DNA of 64,000 bases from CANJIV01 sp046330225 (GTDB lineage: Bacteria; Actinomycetota; Thermoleophilia; Solirubrobacterales; Solirubrobacteraceae): assembly GCA_046330225.1 (NCBI GenBank), contig JAXLTD010000001.1, positions 496,001 through 560,000 on the forward strand, read 5' to 3'. Below, piece by piece: positions 8,067 to 15,266 of this stretch (its first letter is position 1; every line of letters starts with the position of its first letter). The notes under the pieces are model-generated. The model was not told the DNA's origin and made no database searches. It saw nothing but the letters and a program-made list of their open reading frames with translations. The translations under genes and the position numbers were made by a program.

Positions 8067-9817
8067 GCGCGCCGCGCCGGCCTCCGCGGGCCGAGTCCGG
8101 GCCGGTCGCCGCCGTGCTGGAGGCGCGCGGGCGGTTCCTGGTGGCCACGCCCCTGTTCGAGCGGGGCCGCCGGCTGACGGTCGACGCCAAGGGGCGGGCC
8201 CGGGCCGGGGACCTCGTGCTGGTCCAGCCGCCCCGCCCCGGCGGCCACGGGCGCCAGCGGGGCCGGGCGGCGGTGGTGCGGCGGCTCGGCCGGCCCGACG
8301 TGGCCCGCGACGTCATCGGCGCGCTGCTCGCCGATCGCGGCCTGCGCCGCGACTTCCCCGACGACGTGCAGCGGGCCGCGGAGGCGGCGGCCGCGGCGCC
8401 GGCGCCCGCCGAGCGCCGGGACCTGCGGGCACTGCCGACGTTCACGATCGACCCGGCCACGGCGAAGGACTTCGACGATGCGATCAGCGCCGAGCCGCTG
8501 GGGGAGGGGCGCTGGCGCATCCATGTCCACATCGCCGACGTCAGCGCCCACGTGCGCCCCGGCTCGCCGCTGGACCGCGAGGCACGCCGCCGGGGCACGA
8601 GCGTCTACGTGCCCGGCACCGTGGCCCCGATGCTCCCCGAGGCGCTCTCGAACCGGGCCTGCTCGCTGGTCCCGGGGGCGGACCGCCTCGCGGTCACGGT
8701 CGAGATGGACCTGCACGGCGCCGACGTCCAGCGGGCGGCCTTTCACCGCTCGACGATCCGCTCCGACGTCCGCCTGGACTACGACGAGGTCGACCGGATC
8801 TTCGCCGGCGCCCAGCCGGCGCTCGATCCCTGGGGCGGGCCGCTCGGCGCGGCCCGGGCCGCCGCCGCCGCGCTGGCCGACCGCCGGGCGCAGGCCGGCG
8901 CCCTGGCGATCGAGAGCACCGAGCCCGAGTTCGCCTTCGACCAGCAGGGCCACGTCGTGGATGCGGCCCGCGCCGTCCAGACCGAGTCGCACCGGCTGAT
9001 CGAGCACCTCATGATCGCCGCGAACGAGCAGGTCGCCGAGCTGCTGAGCGCGCGCAAGGTGCCGGCGCTCTTCCGCGTCCACGAGCGGCCGGAGCCCGCC
9101 GCCGTGCAGCGCCTGGCGGATCAGCTCGCCTCCCTCGGCGTGCCCACGCCGCCGATCCCCGAGCACCTCTCCCCGCAGCAGGCCGGCGACCTCGTCGGCG
9201 AGATCTCCCAGGCCGTCGCCGCGCACGTGGCGGCGACGGGCCGCGGCGGCCGCGCGCTGACCTCGCTGGTCCTGCGATCCCTCAAGCAGGCGCACTACGC
9301 CGCGCGCAACCTCGGGCACGCCGGCCTGCGCTCGAGCGCCTACTGCCACTTCACGTCCCCGATCCGCCGCTACCCCGACCTCGTCTGCCACCGCGCGCTG
9401 CTCAGCGCCGTCGGCGGCGGGGAGGACGCGCCGCGGGCTGAGCGCATGGAAGGGGAGGGGGCGTGGGCCTCCGAGCGCGAGCGCGAGGCGATGGAGGCCG
9501 AGCGCGACGCCGACGACATCGCCCGCTGCTTCCTGCTTGCGCAGGCCCTCTACGACGGCGGGCACGAGCAGGACTTCGACGGGGAGGTCGTCGGCCTGAT
9601 CGGGGCGGGCGCGTTCGTGGCCTTCGGCGACGGCTATGAGGGCCTCTTGCCGGTCCGCCGCCTCCGGGGCGACTGGTGGGAGCTCAACGAGCTCGGCACG
9701 ATCCTCGAGGGGACGAAGACCGGCAAGGCGATCCGGCTCGGCGATCCGGTGCGCGTGCAGGTCGACCGGGTCGATGCGCCGCGCGGCCGCGTCGACCTCC
9801 TGCCCGTCGAGGTGTGA
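8063..9817 (+). CDS. rnr: RNase R / RNB-family 3'-5' exoribonuclease (short form)
   Basis: This processive hydrolytic exoribonuclease degrades structured RNA and, with SmpB-tmRNA, removes non-stop mRNA. The RNB active site is TIDPATAKDFDDAIS with Asp130, Asp136, Asp138 and Asp139 placed as in RNase II/R. Further hallmarks are HIADVSAHV, the 'VPMLPEALSN'-like segment (here APMLPEALSNRACSL) and HFTSPIRRYPDL. A C-terminal S1-like domain (about 500-584) follows. At 584 residues it is shorter than E. coli RNase R (813); only one reduced cold-shock-like region precedes the RNB domain. It starts at a GTG overlapping ctpA and ends 10 bases before smpB, so all three are probably in one transcript. Confidence 0.93.
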   Translation: MSAPRRPPRAESGPVAAVLEARGRFLVATPLFERGRRLTVDAKGRARAGDLVLVQPPRPGGHGRQRGRAAVVRRLGRPDVARDVIGALLADRGLRRDFPDDVQRAAEAAAAAPAPAERRDLRALPTFTIDPATAKDFDDAISAEPLGEGRWRIHVHIADVSAHVRPGSPLDREARRRGTSVYVPGTVAPMLPEALSNRACSLVPGADRLAVTVEMDLHGADVQRAAFHRSTIRSDVRLDYDEVDRIFAGAQPALDPWGGPLGAARAAAAALADRRAQAGALAIESTEPEFAFDQQGHVVDAARAVQTESHRLIEHLMIAANEQVAELLSARKVPALFRVHERPEPAAVQRLADQLASLGVPTPPIPEHLSPQQAGDLVGEISQAVAAHVAATGRGGRALTSLVLRSLKQAHYAARNLGHAGLRSSAYCHFTSPIRRYPDLVCHRALLSAVGGGEDAPRAERMEGEGAWASEREREAMEAERDADDIARCFLLAQALYDGGHEQDFDGEVVGLIGAGAFVAFGDGYEGLLPVRRLRGDWWELNELGTILEGTKTGKAIRLGDPVRVQVDRVDAPRGRVDLLPVEV

Positions 9818-9827
9818 AGATCCGTCC

Positions 9828-10307
9828 ATGGCCAAGGGCAGGAAGCGCAAGGCAGCGGCAGGCGACGTGGCGACCAACCGGCAGGCGTCGCACCGCTTCA
9901 GCCTGCTCGAGCGCCTCGAGTGCGGGATCGCCCTGACCGGGACCGAGGTGAAGTCCCTGCGGGAGGGCAAGGCCCAGATCAAGGACGCCTACGCGACGGT
10001 GCGCGAGGGCGAGCTGTGGCTGCACCACGTCCACATCCCGCCCTACGCGAACGCCGCCCGCGACAACCACGAGCCCGAGCGCGACCGCAAGCTCCTGGTG
10101 CACCGCCGCGAGCTCGAGCGCCTGGCCGGCCAGACCCGTGAGAAGGGCCTCACCCTCGTCCCGACCCGCATCTACTTCAAGGGACCCAACGCCAAGGTCG
10201 AGATCGCCGTGGCCAAGGGCAAGGACCTCTACGACAAGCGCCAGTCCATCCGCGCCCGCGAGGAGAAGCGCGACATGGAGCGGGCGCTGCGGTCGGCGGG
10301 CCGGTAG
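9828..10307 (+). CDS. smpB: SsrA-binding protein SmpB
   Basis: SmpB binds the tRNA-like domain of tmRNA and brings it to stalled ribosomes for trans-translation. The 159-residue protein shows the conserved beta-barrel: NRQASHRFSLLERLECGIALTGTEVKS near the N-terminus, AYATVREGELWLHHVHIPPY, LLVHRRELERL, and the decoding-centre tail KGKDLYDKRQSIRAREEKRDM that becomes helical in the mRNA channel. The first residues are Lys/Arg-rich as usual. Its RNA partner ssrA lies about 6 kb downstream on the same strand, separated by eight protein genes and two unrelated small RNAs. Confidence 0.97.
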   Translation: MAKGRKRKAAAGDVATNRQASHRFSLLERLECGIALTGTEVKSLREGKAQIKDAYATVREGELWLHHVHIPPYANAARDNHEPERDRKLLVHRRELERLAGQTREKGLTLVPTRIYFKGPNAKVEIAVAKGKDLYDKRQSIRAREEKRDMERALRSAGR

Positions 10308-10517
10308 CGCCGGTTCCTCTGCGTCGGGCGGCGGGGCGGGTGCGGCGTGCGCGGCGGGGCGGGGCCGGGCGCGGGCCTGGGCCGGGCGAGGCCGAGGTTC
10401 TGCCGGCGATGGCGGCTCAACCTCAACCTCAACGCGCCCACTCCGGCCCCGCCCGCCCGACCGTGCCGCCACCCGCCTCCGCCACCCGCGTCGCCACCGG
10501 CCTTCCGACGCATTTCC
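10308..10517. other. Gene-free GC-rich spacer after smpB
   Basis: The 210 bases after the smpB stop hold no convincing gene. The left half is a run of G-rich words (GCGGGG, GGGGCC) on the plus strand. A small tandem array of three CTCAAC hexamers sits at 10416-10433. Open frames here give only Arg/Ala/Pro-rich translations and are judged spurious. I see no T-tract terminator. Confidence 0.6.
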
Positions 10518-10578
10518 GCGGAGATTGCGGCTTGGCCGCGACGCGACCCTTGACCCGGCAGGGCCGCGAGCCTAGGTT
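10518..10578 (+). promoter_or_regulatory. Promoter of structured RNA copy 1 with conserved upstream element
   Basis: An upstream element GCGGAGATTGCGG (10518-10530; GCGG direct repeats) is followed 19 bases later by TTGACC (-35, 10550-10555), a 17-base spacer and TAGGTT (-10, 10573-10578). The same element, spacing, -35, 17-base spacer and -10 occur before RNA copy 2. Transcription would start about 7 bases downstream, at the first base of the terminal stem of the RNA. Confidence 0.75.
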
Positions 10579-10585
10579 CCTTTCA

Positions 10586-10710
10586 GACGCGGAACTGAGT
10601 CGCAAAGAGCGAGGCCACCGAGGTGTGAGGCCCTGCCGCCCAGAGATTCCGAGGCTTCGGCCCCGGGAAGGAGGGCTCCTCGAGCGGCTCGGGTCCGCGT
10701 CGCTTTCGTT
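10586..10710 (+). ncRNA. Structured RNA, copy 1 (unclassified)
   Basis: The predicted RNA has a closing helix P1 (GACGCGGA 10586-10593 with TCCGCGTC 10694-10701), a 1x1 internal loop and helix P2 (CTGAGTCG 10595-10602 with CGGCTCGG 10685-10692). Inside lie P3 (CGAGG 10610-10614 with CCTCG 10678-10682), a small hairpin CAC-CGAG-GTG (10616-10625) and a hairpin with a TTCG tetraloop near 10650-10668. P1 is followed by GCTTTCGTT, a weak T-rich tail, so the long terminal stem may double as a terminator. The first 56 bases differ from copy 2 at six positions without gaps. It lies 63 bases before the aldo/keto reductase. I match it to no known RNA family; a stand-alone sRNA fits better than a leader. 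Confidence 0.65.
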
Positions 10711-10773
10711 CCGCGGGCTGATGCTCGCCGTCCGTCACACTGGATGTCCGGCTCACGAACGAAAGGCGGACGG

Positions 10774-11760
10774 ATGCAGACGCGCGCGCTGGGTGCCAAC
10801 GGGCCCGAGGTCTCGGCCCTCGGCCTGGGCTGCATGGGCATGTCGGAGTTCTACGGCGACGCCGACGAGGCCGAGTCGATCGCGACGATCCACCGCTTCC
10901 TCGACCTCGGCGGCAACTTCCTCGACACCGCCGACATGTACGGCCCGCACCGCAACGAGGTCCTCGTGGGGACCGCGATCGCTGGCCGGCGCGACGAGGT
11001 TGTCCTGGCCACGAAGTTCGGGATCATGCGCGGGGACAGCCCGGCGGACCGCTCCGTCAACGGCCGGCCCGAGTACGTGCGCGCGGCCTGCGAGGGTTCG
11101 CTGCGGCGCCTGCAGGTCGACACGATCGACCTCTACTACCAGCACCGCGTCGACCCGAGCGTGCCGATCGAGGAGACCGTCGGCGCCATGGGCGAGCTGG
11201 TCAGCGAGGGCAAGGTCCGCTTCCTCGGGCTCTCGGAGGCGGCGCCCGCGACCATCCGCCGTGCCCACGCGGTCCACCCGATCACCGCGCTGCAGACCGA
11301 GTACTCGCTGTTCAGCCGCGACCCCGAGGCGGAGATCCTCCCGGTCGTGCGGGAGCTCGGCATCGGGTTCGTGCCCTACAGCCCGCTCGGACGCGGCCTG
11401 CTCACCGGCGCGATCGCCAGCGCGGAGAGCCTGTCCGCCGACGACTTCCGCCGCTACCTCCCGCGCCTGAGCGACGAGAACCTCGCGGCGAATCTCGCGC
11501 TCGTCGAGGAGCTCCGCGCCCTGGCCGCCGAGAAGCAGTGCACGCCCGCCCAGCTCGCGCTGGCCTGGGTGCTCGCCCAGGGCGACGACATCGTCCCGAT
11601 CCCCGGCACCAAGCGCCCGCGCTACGTCGAGGAGAACGTCGCTGCCGCCGAGATCGAGCTGACGGCCTCGGACCTCGAGGCGATCGCCGCTGCGGTCCCT
11701 GCCGACGCCGTCGCCGGCGAGCGCTATCCCGAGATCGGGATGCGCACGGTCAACCGCTGA
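10774..11760 (+). CDS. Aldo/keto reductase
   Basis: This is a 328-residue NADPH-dependent oxidoreductase of the AKR superfamily, close in style to the AKR13/YajO-like group. The catalytic tetrad is Asp51, Tyr56 (LDTADMYG), Lys81 (ATKFG) and His124 (LYYQHRVDP). Cofactor-binding segments are LGLSEA, YSPLGRGLLTG and PIPGTKR. The substrate is not readable from sequence; such enzymes reduce aldehydes and ketones. ATG 10774 was chosen because it gives the canonical MQTRALGANGPEVSALGLG start and follows AAAGGCGG; an upstream ATG at 10744 would add ten atypical residues. Structured RNA copy 1 ends about 63 bases upstream and copy 2 begins about 73 bases downstream. Confidence 0.92.
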   Translation: MQTRALGANGPEVSALGLGCMGMSEFYGDADEAESIATIHRFLDLGGNFLDTADMYGPHRNEVLVGTAIAGRRDEVVLATKFGIMRGDSPADRSVNGRPEYVRAACEGSLRRLQVDTIDLYYQHRVDPSVPIEETVGAMGELVSEGKVRFLGLSEAAPATIRRAHAVHPITALQTEYSLFSRDPEAEILPVVRELGIGFVPYSPLGRGLLTGAIASAESLSADDFRRYLPRLSDENLAANLALVEELRALAAEKQCTPAQLALAWVLAQGDDIVPIPGTKRPRYVEENVAAAEIELTASDLEAIAAAVPADAVAGERYPEIGMRTVNR

Positions 11761-11765
11761 AATCT

Positions 11766-11826
11766 GCGGAGATTGCGGGAACGCGCGGGCACGGCCCTTG
11801 ACGGCGCCGCGGGGCGAATCTAGGTT
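11766..11826 (+). promoter_or_regulatory. Promoter of structured RNA copy 2 with conserved upstream element
   Basis: GCGGAGATTGCGG (11766-11778) is followed by a 19-base gap, TTGACG (11798-11803), a 17-base spacer and TAGGTT (11821-11826). The arrangement is base-for-base the same as in copy 1, while the spacer sequences differ. That pattern argues for selection on promoter and upstream-element spacing rather than a very recent duplication. Confidence 0.75.
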
Positions 11827-11833
11827 GCCTCTC

Positions 11834-11955
11834 GACGCGGAACTGAGCCGCGAAGAGCGAGGCCACTGAGGTGAAAGGCCCTGCCACCCGAACTTCCGGC
11901 GCTTGCGCTGAAGGGAAGGTTCCTCGCAGCGGCTCGGCTCCGCGTCGCTTTCGTT
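11834..11955 (+). ncRNA. Structured RNA, copy 2 (unclassified)
   Basis: This is the same architecture as copy 1: P1 GACGCGGA (11834-11841) with TCCGCGTC (11939-11946), P2 CTGAGCCG (11843-11850) with CGGCTCGG (11930-11937), P3 GCGAGG with CCTCGC, and a hairpin CAC-TGAG-GTG. The U-G pair of copy 1 P2 is C-G here. The inner hairpin has changed sequence (GCGC arms capped by TT) yet still pairs, which is compensatory change. Identity to copy 1 stops after the shared GCTTTCGTT at 11955. The AlkD-like gene starts 15 bases later with no clear ribosome binding site, so read-through expression is possible. Confidence 0.65.
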
Positions 11956-11970
11956 AAGCCCGGGCCCGCC

Positions 11971-12672
11971 ATGACCGCGACCGCCGCCGACGTCCAGGCC
12001 GCCCTGCGCACGCACGCGGATGGCGACCGGGCTGCCCACGCCCAGCGCTTCTTCAAGACGGGGCCCGGCGAGTACGGCGAGGGCGACGTGTTCGCCGGGA
12101 TCACGATGCCCGACCTCCGCCGCGTGGCCCGGCGGTTCCGCGACCTGTCGCTGGCCGAGAGCCGCGCGCTGCTCGCCAGCGCGGTGCACGAGGACCGCAT
12201 GGCCGCGCTCGTGATCCTCGTCGGCCAGCACCGCCGCGGCGATGCCGCCGCCCGCGCGGCGATCCACGCCGCCTACCTCGCCAGCACCGGCCGCGTGAAC
12301 AGCTGGGACCTCGTCGACGTTTCGGCGCCGCAGATCGTCGGCGAGCACCTGCGGGACGGCTCGCACGCGCTCCTGCACGAGCTGGCCCGCTCCCCGAGCC
12401 TGTGGGAGCGCCGGATCGCCGTCGTGGCGACGCTCGCGTTCATCAGGGCCGGGGAGCTCGACGACACCTATCGGCTCGCTCTCGCGCTCGCGGACGATCC
12501 GCACGACCTGATCCACAAGGCCTGCGGCTGGATGCTGCGCGAGGCCGGCAAACGCGACGAGCCGCGGCTCGTTGCGTTCCTGGCGGCCCATCACGCCGAG
12601 CTGCCGCGCACGACGGTCCGCTACGCCGCCGAGCGCCTCGCGGCGGACCGGCGCCCGCCGCGCCGGCGCTGA
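11971..12672 (+). CDS. DNA alkylation repair protein (AlkD-like HEAT-repeat glycosylase)
   Basis: The 233-residue all-helical protein belongs to the DNA alkylation repair family (AlkC/AlkD, ALK/HEAT-like repeats), which excises positively charged N3/N7-alkylpurines without base flipping. Residues matching the AlkD catalytic cleft are visible: Trp112 and Asp116 in NSWDLVDVSAP (Trp109/Asp113 in the Bacillus enzyme) and Trp187 in HKACGWMLREAG. The GDVFAGITMPDLRRVAR start is typical of the family. The ATG is 15 bases after structured RNA copy 2; no good Shine-Dalgarno sequence is seen. The last residues are very Arg/Pro rich. Confidence 0.92.
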   Translation: MTATAADVQAALRTHADGDRAAHAQRFFKTGPGEYGEGDVFAGITMPDLRRVARRFRDLSLAESRALLASAVHEDRMAALVILVGQHRRGDAAARAAIHAAYLASTGRVNSWDLVDVSAPQIVGEHLRDGSHALLHELARSPSLWERRIAVVATLAFIRAGELDDTYRLALALADDPHDLIHKACGWMLREAGKRDEPRLVAFLAAHHAELPRTTVRYAAERLAADRRPPRRR

Positions 12673-12681
12673 GGCGCCGGT

Positions 12682-13299
12682 TCAGCGCGGCGCGCGGCGC
12701 ATGGTGGTGACGACGGGAGCGCCGCCCGGTGCGGTGAACGATCCGACCGTCTCGAACCCGGCCCGCTCGTAGCGGGGCTCGTTGGCGGGGTTGGTCGACT
12801 CGAGGCGGGCGACCGCGCCCTCGGCGTCGATCTGGCGCAGGTCCGCCTCCAGCAGGGCCATCCCAATCCCCTGGCCGCGGTGGCTGGAGCGCGTCCCGAG
12901 CAGGCTGAGGTAGTAGTGGGGCTCGTCGGCCGGGCGGGCGGCCTCGAACTGCTCCCACAGCTCGGTGAGCTCGGGGGCCCGGGGGCCGGCCACGTGCTCG
13001 GCCAGCGCGGCCATGCGCGCCTCGCCCTCCGGCGAGGCCTCGGTCCCGCCGGGCGGGATCCACAGCGCCGCGGCCTCGCAGCCGGCGGTGACGTGCAGCC
13101 ACGGGTACCGCAGTGCCTCCTGAACGAAGAACCCCCAGAGCGCGGTCAGGGCGGCCGGCCGGGCGTCGGCGTCGGGCTCGAGCCAGTGGCCCCACAGCGG
13201 GTCGTCGTGGAAGGCATCGGCCAGGGTGGCCGTGACCGCCGGGACGTCGTCGGGAGTGGCCCCGCGGACGCCGAGGCGGTCGCCGCCGGGCGGCCCCAT
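12682..13299 (-). CDS. GNAT family N-acetyltransferase
   Basis: This 205-residue acetyltransferase has the GNAT acetyl-CoA pyrophosphate-binding motif A, here SHRGQGIGMALLEADL near residue 140, followed by the motif B segment ANEPRYERAGFETVG. The N-terminal half, GATPDDVPAVTATLADAFHDDPLWGHWLEPD, matches the subgroup often found in antibiotic or toxin self-resistance loci, but the substrate is unknown. Its ATG starts one base after the stop of the upstream secreted-protein gene (TGA-G-ATG), so the two are probably translationally linked. It converges with the AlkD-like gene. Confidence 0.88.
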   Translation of the reverse strand: MGPPGGDRLGVRGATPDDVPAVTATLADAFHDDPLWGHWLEPDADARPAALTALWGFFVQEALRYPWLHVTAGCEAAALWIPPGGTEASPEGEARMAALAEHVAGPRAPELTELWEQFEAARPADEPHYYLSLLGTRSSHRGQGIGMALLEADLRQIDAEGAVARLESTNPANEPRYERAGFETVGSFTAPGGAPVVTTMRRAPR

Positions 13300-13300
13300 C

Positions 13301-13960
13301 TCAGCGCGGCGTCCAGTCGGCCCGCAGCAGGATCGTGGCCCCGCACACGCCGTACGGACCGGTGAAGTTCTCCTGCCCGGGCCGCACCGCGGGGAACCAC
13401 CCCCCGCTGCAGTTGCCGGCGCCCGAGGGGTTCACGTTGGCCGGGATCGGCGTGGAGGCGTTCTCCATCGTCACGGCCAGGCTGTCGAACGCGTAGATGC
13501 GGGACGTGCGGTTGAAGGTCACCGAGACGGGCAGGCGGACGCGGAGGGTCGTGATCGCGTTCGCGCGCGGGCGGAACACCGGGGTCTGGCGGCGCCCGAT
13601 GCAGCAGGCCGCCTCGCCGCTGTTCTCCTTCCGCAGCGACTGGACGACCGCGATCCGCATCGGGCCGGTCCGCGGGCCGACCTTGATCCGCACCCGCGTC
13701 ACCGTCCCGGAGCCCGGCACCAGCAGCGACTCGCGGACGCTCGTCGGGCCGCCGCTCGTCGTCCAGCTGCACGACGGCACCCGCTGGAAGAAGATGAGGC
13801 TCTGGCAGGTCGCGGTGTTGTTCGCGGCCCGGGCGAGGTTCGCGCCGAACGAGCGGGCGCCGGCGGCGGGGGCGGCAGCGAGGAGGGCGGCTGCCGCGGC
13901 GCAGGCCGCCCAGCCCGCGACGGTGCGGGCGCGCCGGGCGGGAAATCCGTTCACGGCCAT
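13301..13960 (-). CDS. Secreted protein of unknown function, 219 aa
   Basis: A signal peptide is clear: basic NGFPARRARTVAG, an Ala/Leu-rich core and AGA-type cleavage near residue 35. The mature part is beta-strand-like with several Cys (TCQSL, PSCSW, EAACCIG, GNCSGG, YGVCG) that could form disulfides outside the cell. It alternates hydrophobic strands such as VTRVRIKVG and AITTLRVRLPVSVTFN, suggesting a beta-sandwich. No catalytic motif is seen and I do not recognise the family. The ATG at 13960 gives the signal peptide at the very N-terminus. The downstream GNAT gene follows immediately. Confidence 0.75.
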   Translation of the reverse strand: MAVNGFPARRARTVAGWAACAAAAALLAAAPAAGARSFGANLARAANNTATCQSLIFFQRVPSCSWTTSGGPTSVRESLLVPGSGTVTRVRIKVGPRTGPMRIAVVQSLRKENSGEAACCIGRRQTPVFRPRANAITTLRVRLPVSVTFNRTSRIYAFDSLAVTMENASTPIPANVNPSGAGNCSGGWFPAVRPGQENFTGPYGVCGATILLRADWTPR

Positions 13961-14062
13961 GGGCCTGACGGTACCGGGGCCCCTGGCCGCCGACAACCGG
14001 CAACCGGCGGGGGCCGGCGCGGCGCGCTGGCGGACCGGCGGCTGGGGGGTCACACTAGGCCC

Positions 14063-15184
14063 GTGGCCGATCCGCCGCCTGCCGCGCCGGACCCCGCGGA
14101 GCTGACCGCCCGCCTCGGCCTGCCTGCCGACCGCGAGGCGGCCGTCGCGTCGCTGCTCGAGGTGGGGGTCACGGAGGCTGCGATGGAGGCGGCGCTCCGC
14201 CACGGACGGGTCGAGAACGCCATCTTCGAGGCCGTCCTGGACCCGGCGCGGAGCGGGCGGACGGTCTCGCCCGCCGACATGGAAGCGGCGGGCGGCCTGC
14301 CGGCGGCCAGGACGCAGGAGATGATCGCCGCCTTCGGCTTCCCGGCGCCCGCGGCCGACGAGCCGTTCTTCAATCCCGAGGAGGCGGCGGCGCTCGTCAA
14401 GGCGGCCGAGCGGGAGGCGTGGTGGCCGTTCGAAGTCCAGATGCAGGTGTCGCGCGTCTGGGGTCAGGCGCTCGCCCGGATCGCCGCCACCGAGGTCTAC
14501 CGCTTCCGCGTGGACACCGAGCAGCGGGTTCGCGGCAGCGCGGCGACCCCCCAGGAGGCGCTCGTCACGCTCCGCCAGGCGATGGCCGAGCTGCTGCCGC
14601 TCGCCGATCCGCTCCTCGTCGGAATCCACCGGCGCTGGATCGAGTACGAGCTGGCCCAGTTCGCGATCAGCGAGGCCGAGGAGCGCTCGCCCGACCTCGC
14701 GATCCCCGGCGCGACCGACCTGTGCCTGTTCTTCTGCGACCTCAAGGACTTCACGTCGTTCGCCGACCTGCACGGCGACCGGGCCGCGGTTGCGGCGGCC
14801 ACGCGGTTTGCGGCGGTGACCGCCGACCTGAGCGGCGACGGCGGGCACGTCGTGAAGGGGATGGGGGACGGGGCGATGCTCGTCTACCCGGACGTCGAGC
14901 CGGCGGTCGCGGCCTGGCGGCGCTTCGTCGCGGCGATGGGGCAGGAGGGCGGCCCGGCGCTGCACGGGAGCCTCCACTACGGCACGGTCGTCCGGCGCGA
15001 GGGCGACTACTACGGGATCGCGGTCAACCTCGCGGCCCGCCTCCTGTCGCTGGCCGGCCGCGACCAGCTCGTCGCGAGCGGCGCCGCCGCGACGCGGGCC
15101 GCGAGCGAGCAGTGGATCGATCTCGGCGAGCGCCGCCTGCGCGGGATCCGGGACCGCGTGCAGGTCGTTCGGCTCACCCGCTGA
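14063..15184 (+). CDS. Class III adenylate/guanylate cyclase with N-terminal regulatory region
   Basis: The C-terminal half of this 373-residue soluble protein is a class III nucleotide cyclase domain: CDLKDFTSF with metal ligand Asp226, KGMGDGAMLVY with Asp269, and the transition-state segment YYGIAVNLAARLL. It makes cAMP (or cGMP) from the triphosphate. The first 200 residues are helical and Glu/Ala-rich, with a start (LLEVGVTEAAMEAALRHGRV, then EEMIAAFGFPAP-like text) resembling the autoinhibitory pH-sensing region of mycobacterial Rv1264-type cyclases; that likeness is from memory of the family. The GTG start is inferred because no ATG fits. Confidence 0.88.
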   Translation: MADPPPAAPDPAELTARLGLPADREAAVASLLEVGVTEAAMEAALRHGRVENAIFEAVLDPARSGRTVSPADMEAAGGLPAARTQEMIAAFGFPAPAADEPFFNPEEAAALVKAAEREAWWPFEVQMQVSRVWGQALARIAATEVYRFRVDTEQRVRGSAATPQEALVTLRQAMAELLPLADPLLVGIHRRWIEYELAQFAISEAEERSPDLAIPGATDLCLFFCDLKDFTSFADLHGDRAAVAAATRFAAVTADLSGDGGHVVKGMGDGAMLVYPDVEPAVAAWRRFVAAMGQEGGPALHGSLHYGTVVRREGDYYGIAVNLAARLLSLAGRDQLVASGAAATRAASEQWIDLGERRLRGIRDRVQVVRLTR

Positions 15185-15266
15185 CGCCGGGGCCCGGGTG
15201 GCGCCGTGCAGCGCCGCGGCGGCCTCGGGGCCATCATGTGGGCGGCGGCGCTTGCCGCCGTTGCCC

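Noticed and set aside
7700..9982. 760-codon minus-strand ORF opposite ctpA, rnr and smpB
   Set aside because: It is the GC-rich antisense shadow of three clearly conserved genes.
10586..10701. Cobalamin riboswitch, suggested by GCCAC(T/C)G and GGGAAGG words in the two RNAs
   Set aside because: The words are in the wrong order and the B12-box sequence is absent; the closing-stem architecture is also different.
10340..11470. Long plus-strand ORF running through the RNA copy 1 region into the aldo/keto reductase
   Set aside because: The reductase frame is clearly another one; this frame is Arg/Ser/Pro-rich throughout and would cross the promoter and RNA.
14056..14061. TAGGCC as the -10 of the cyclase gene
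   Set aside because: It is one base from the GTG, too close for transcription to include the start codon; CACACT at 14051-14056 is only a weak alternative.
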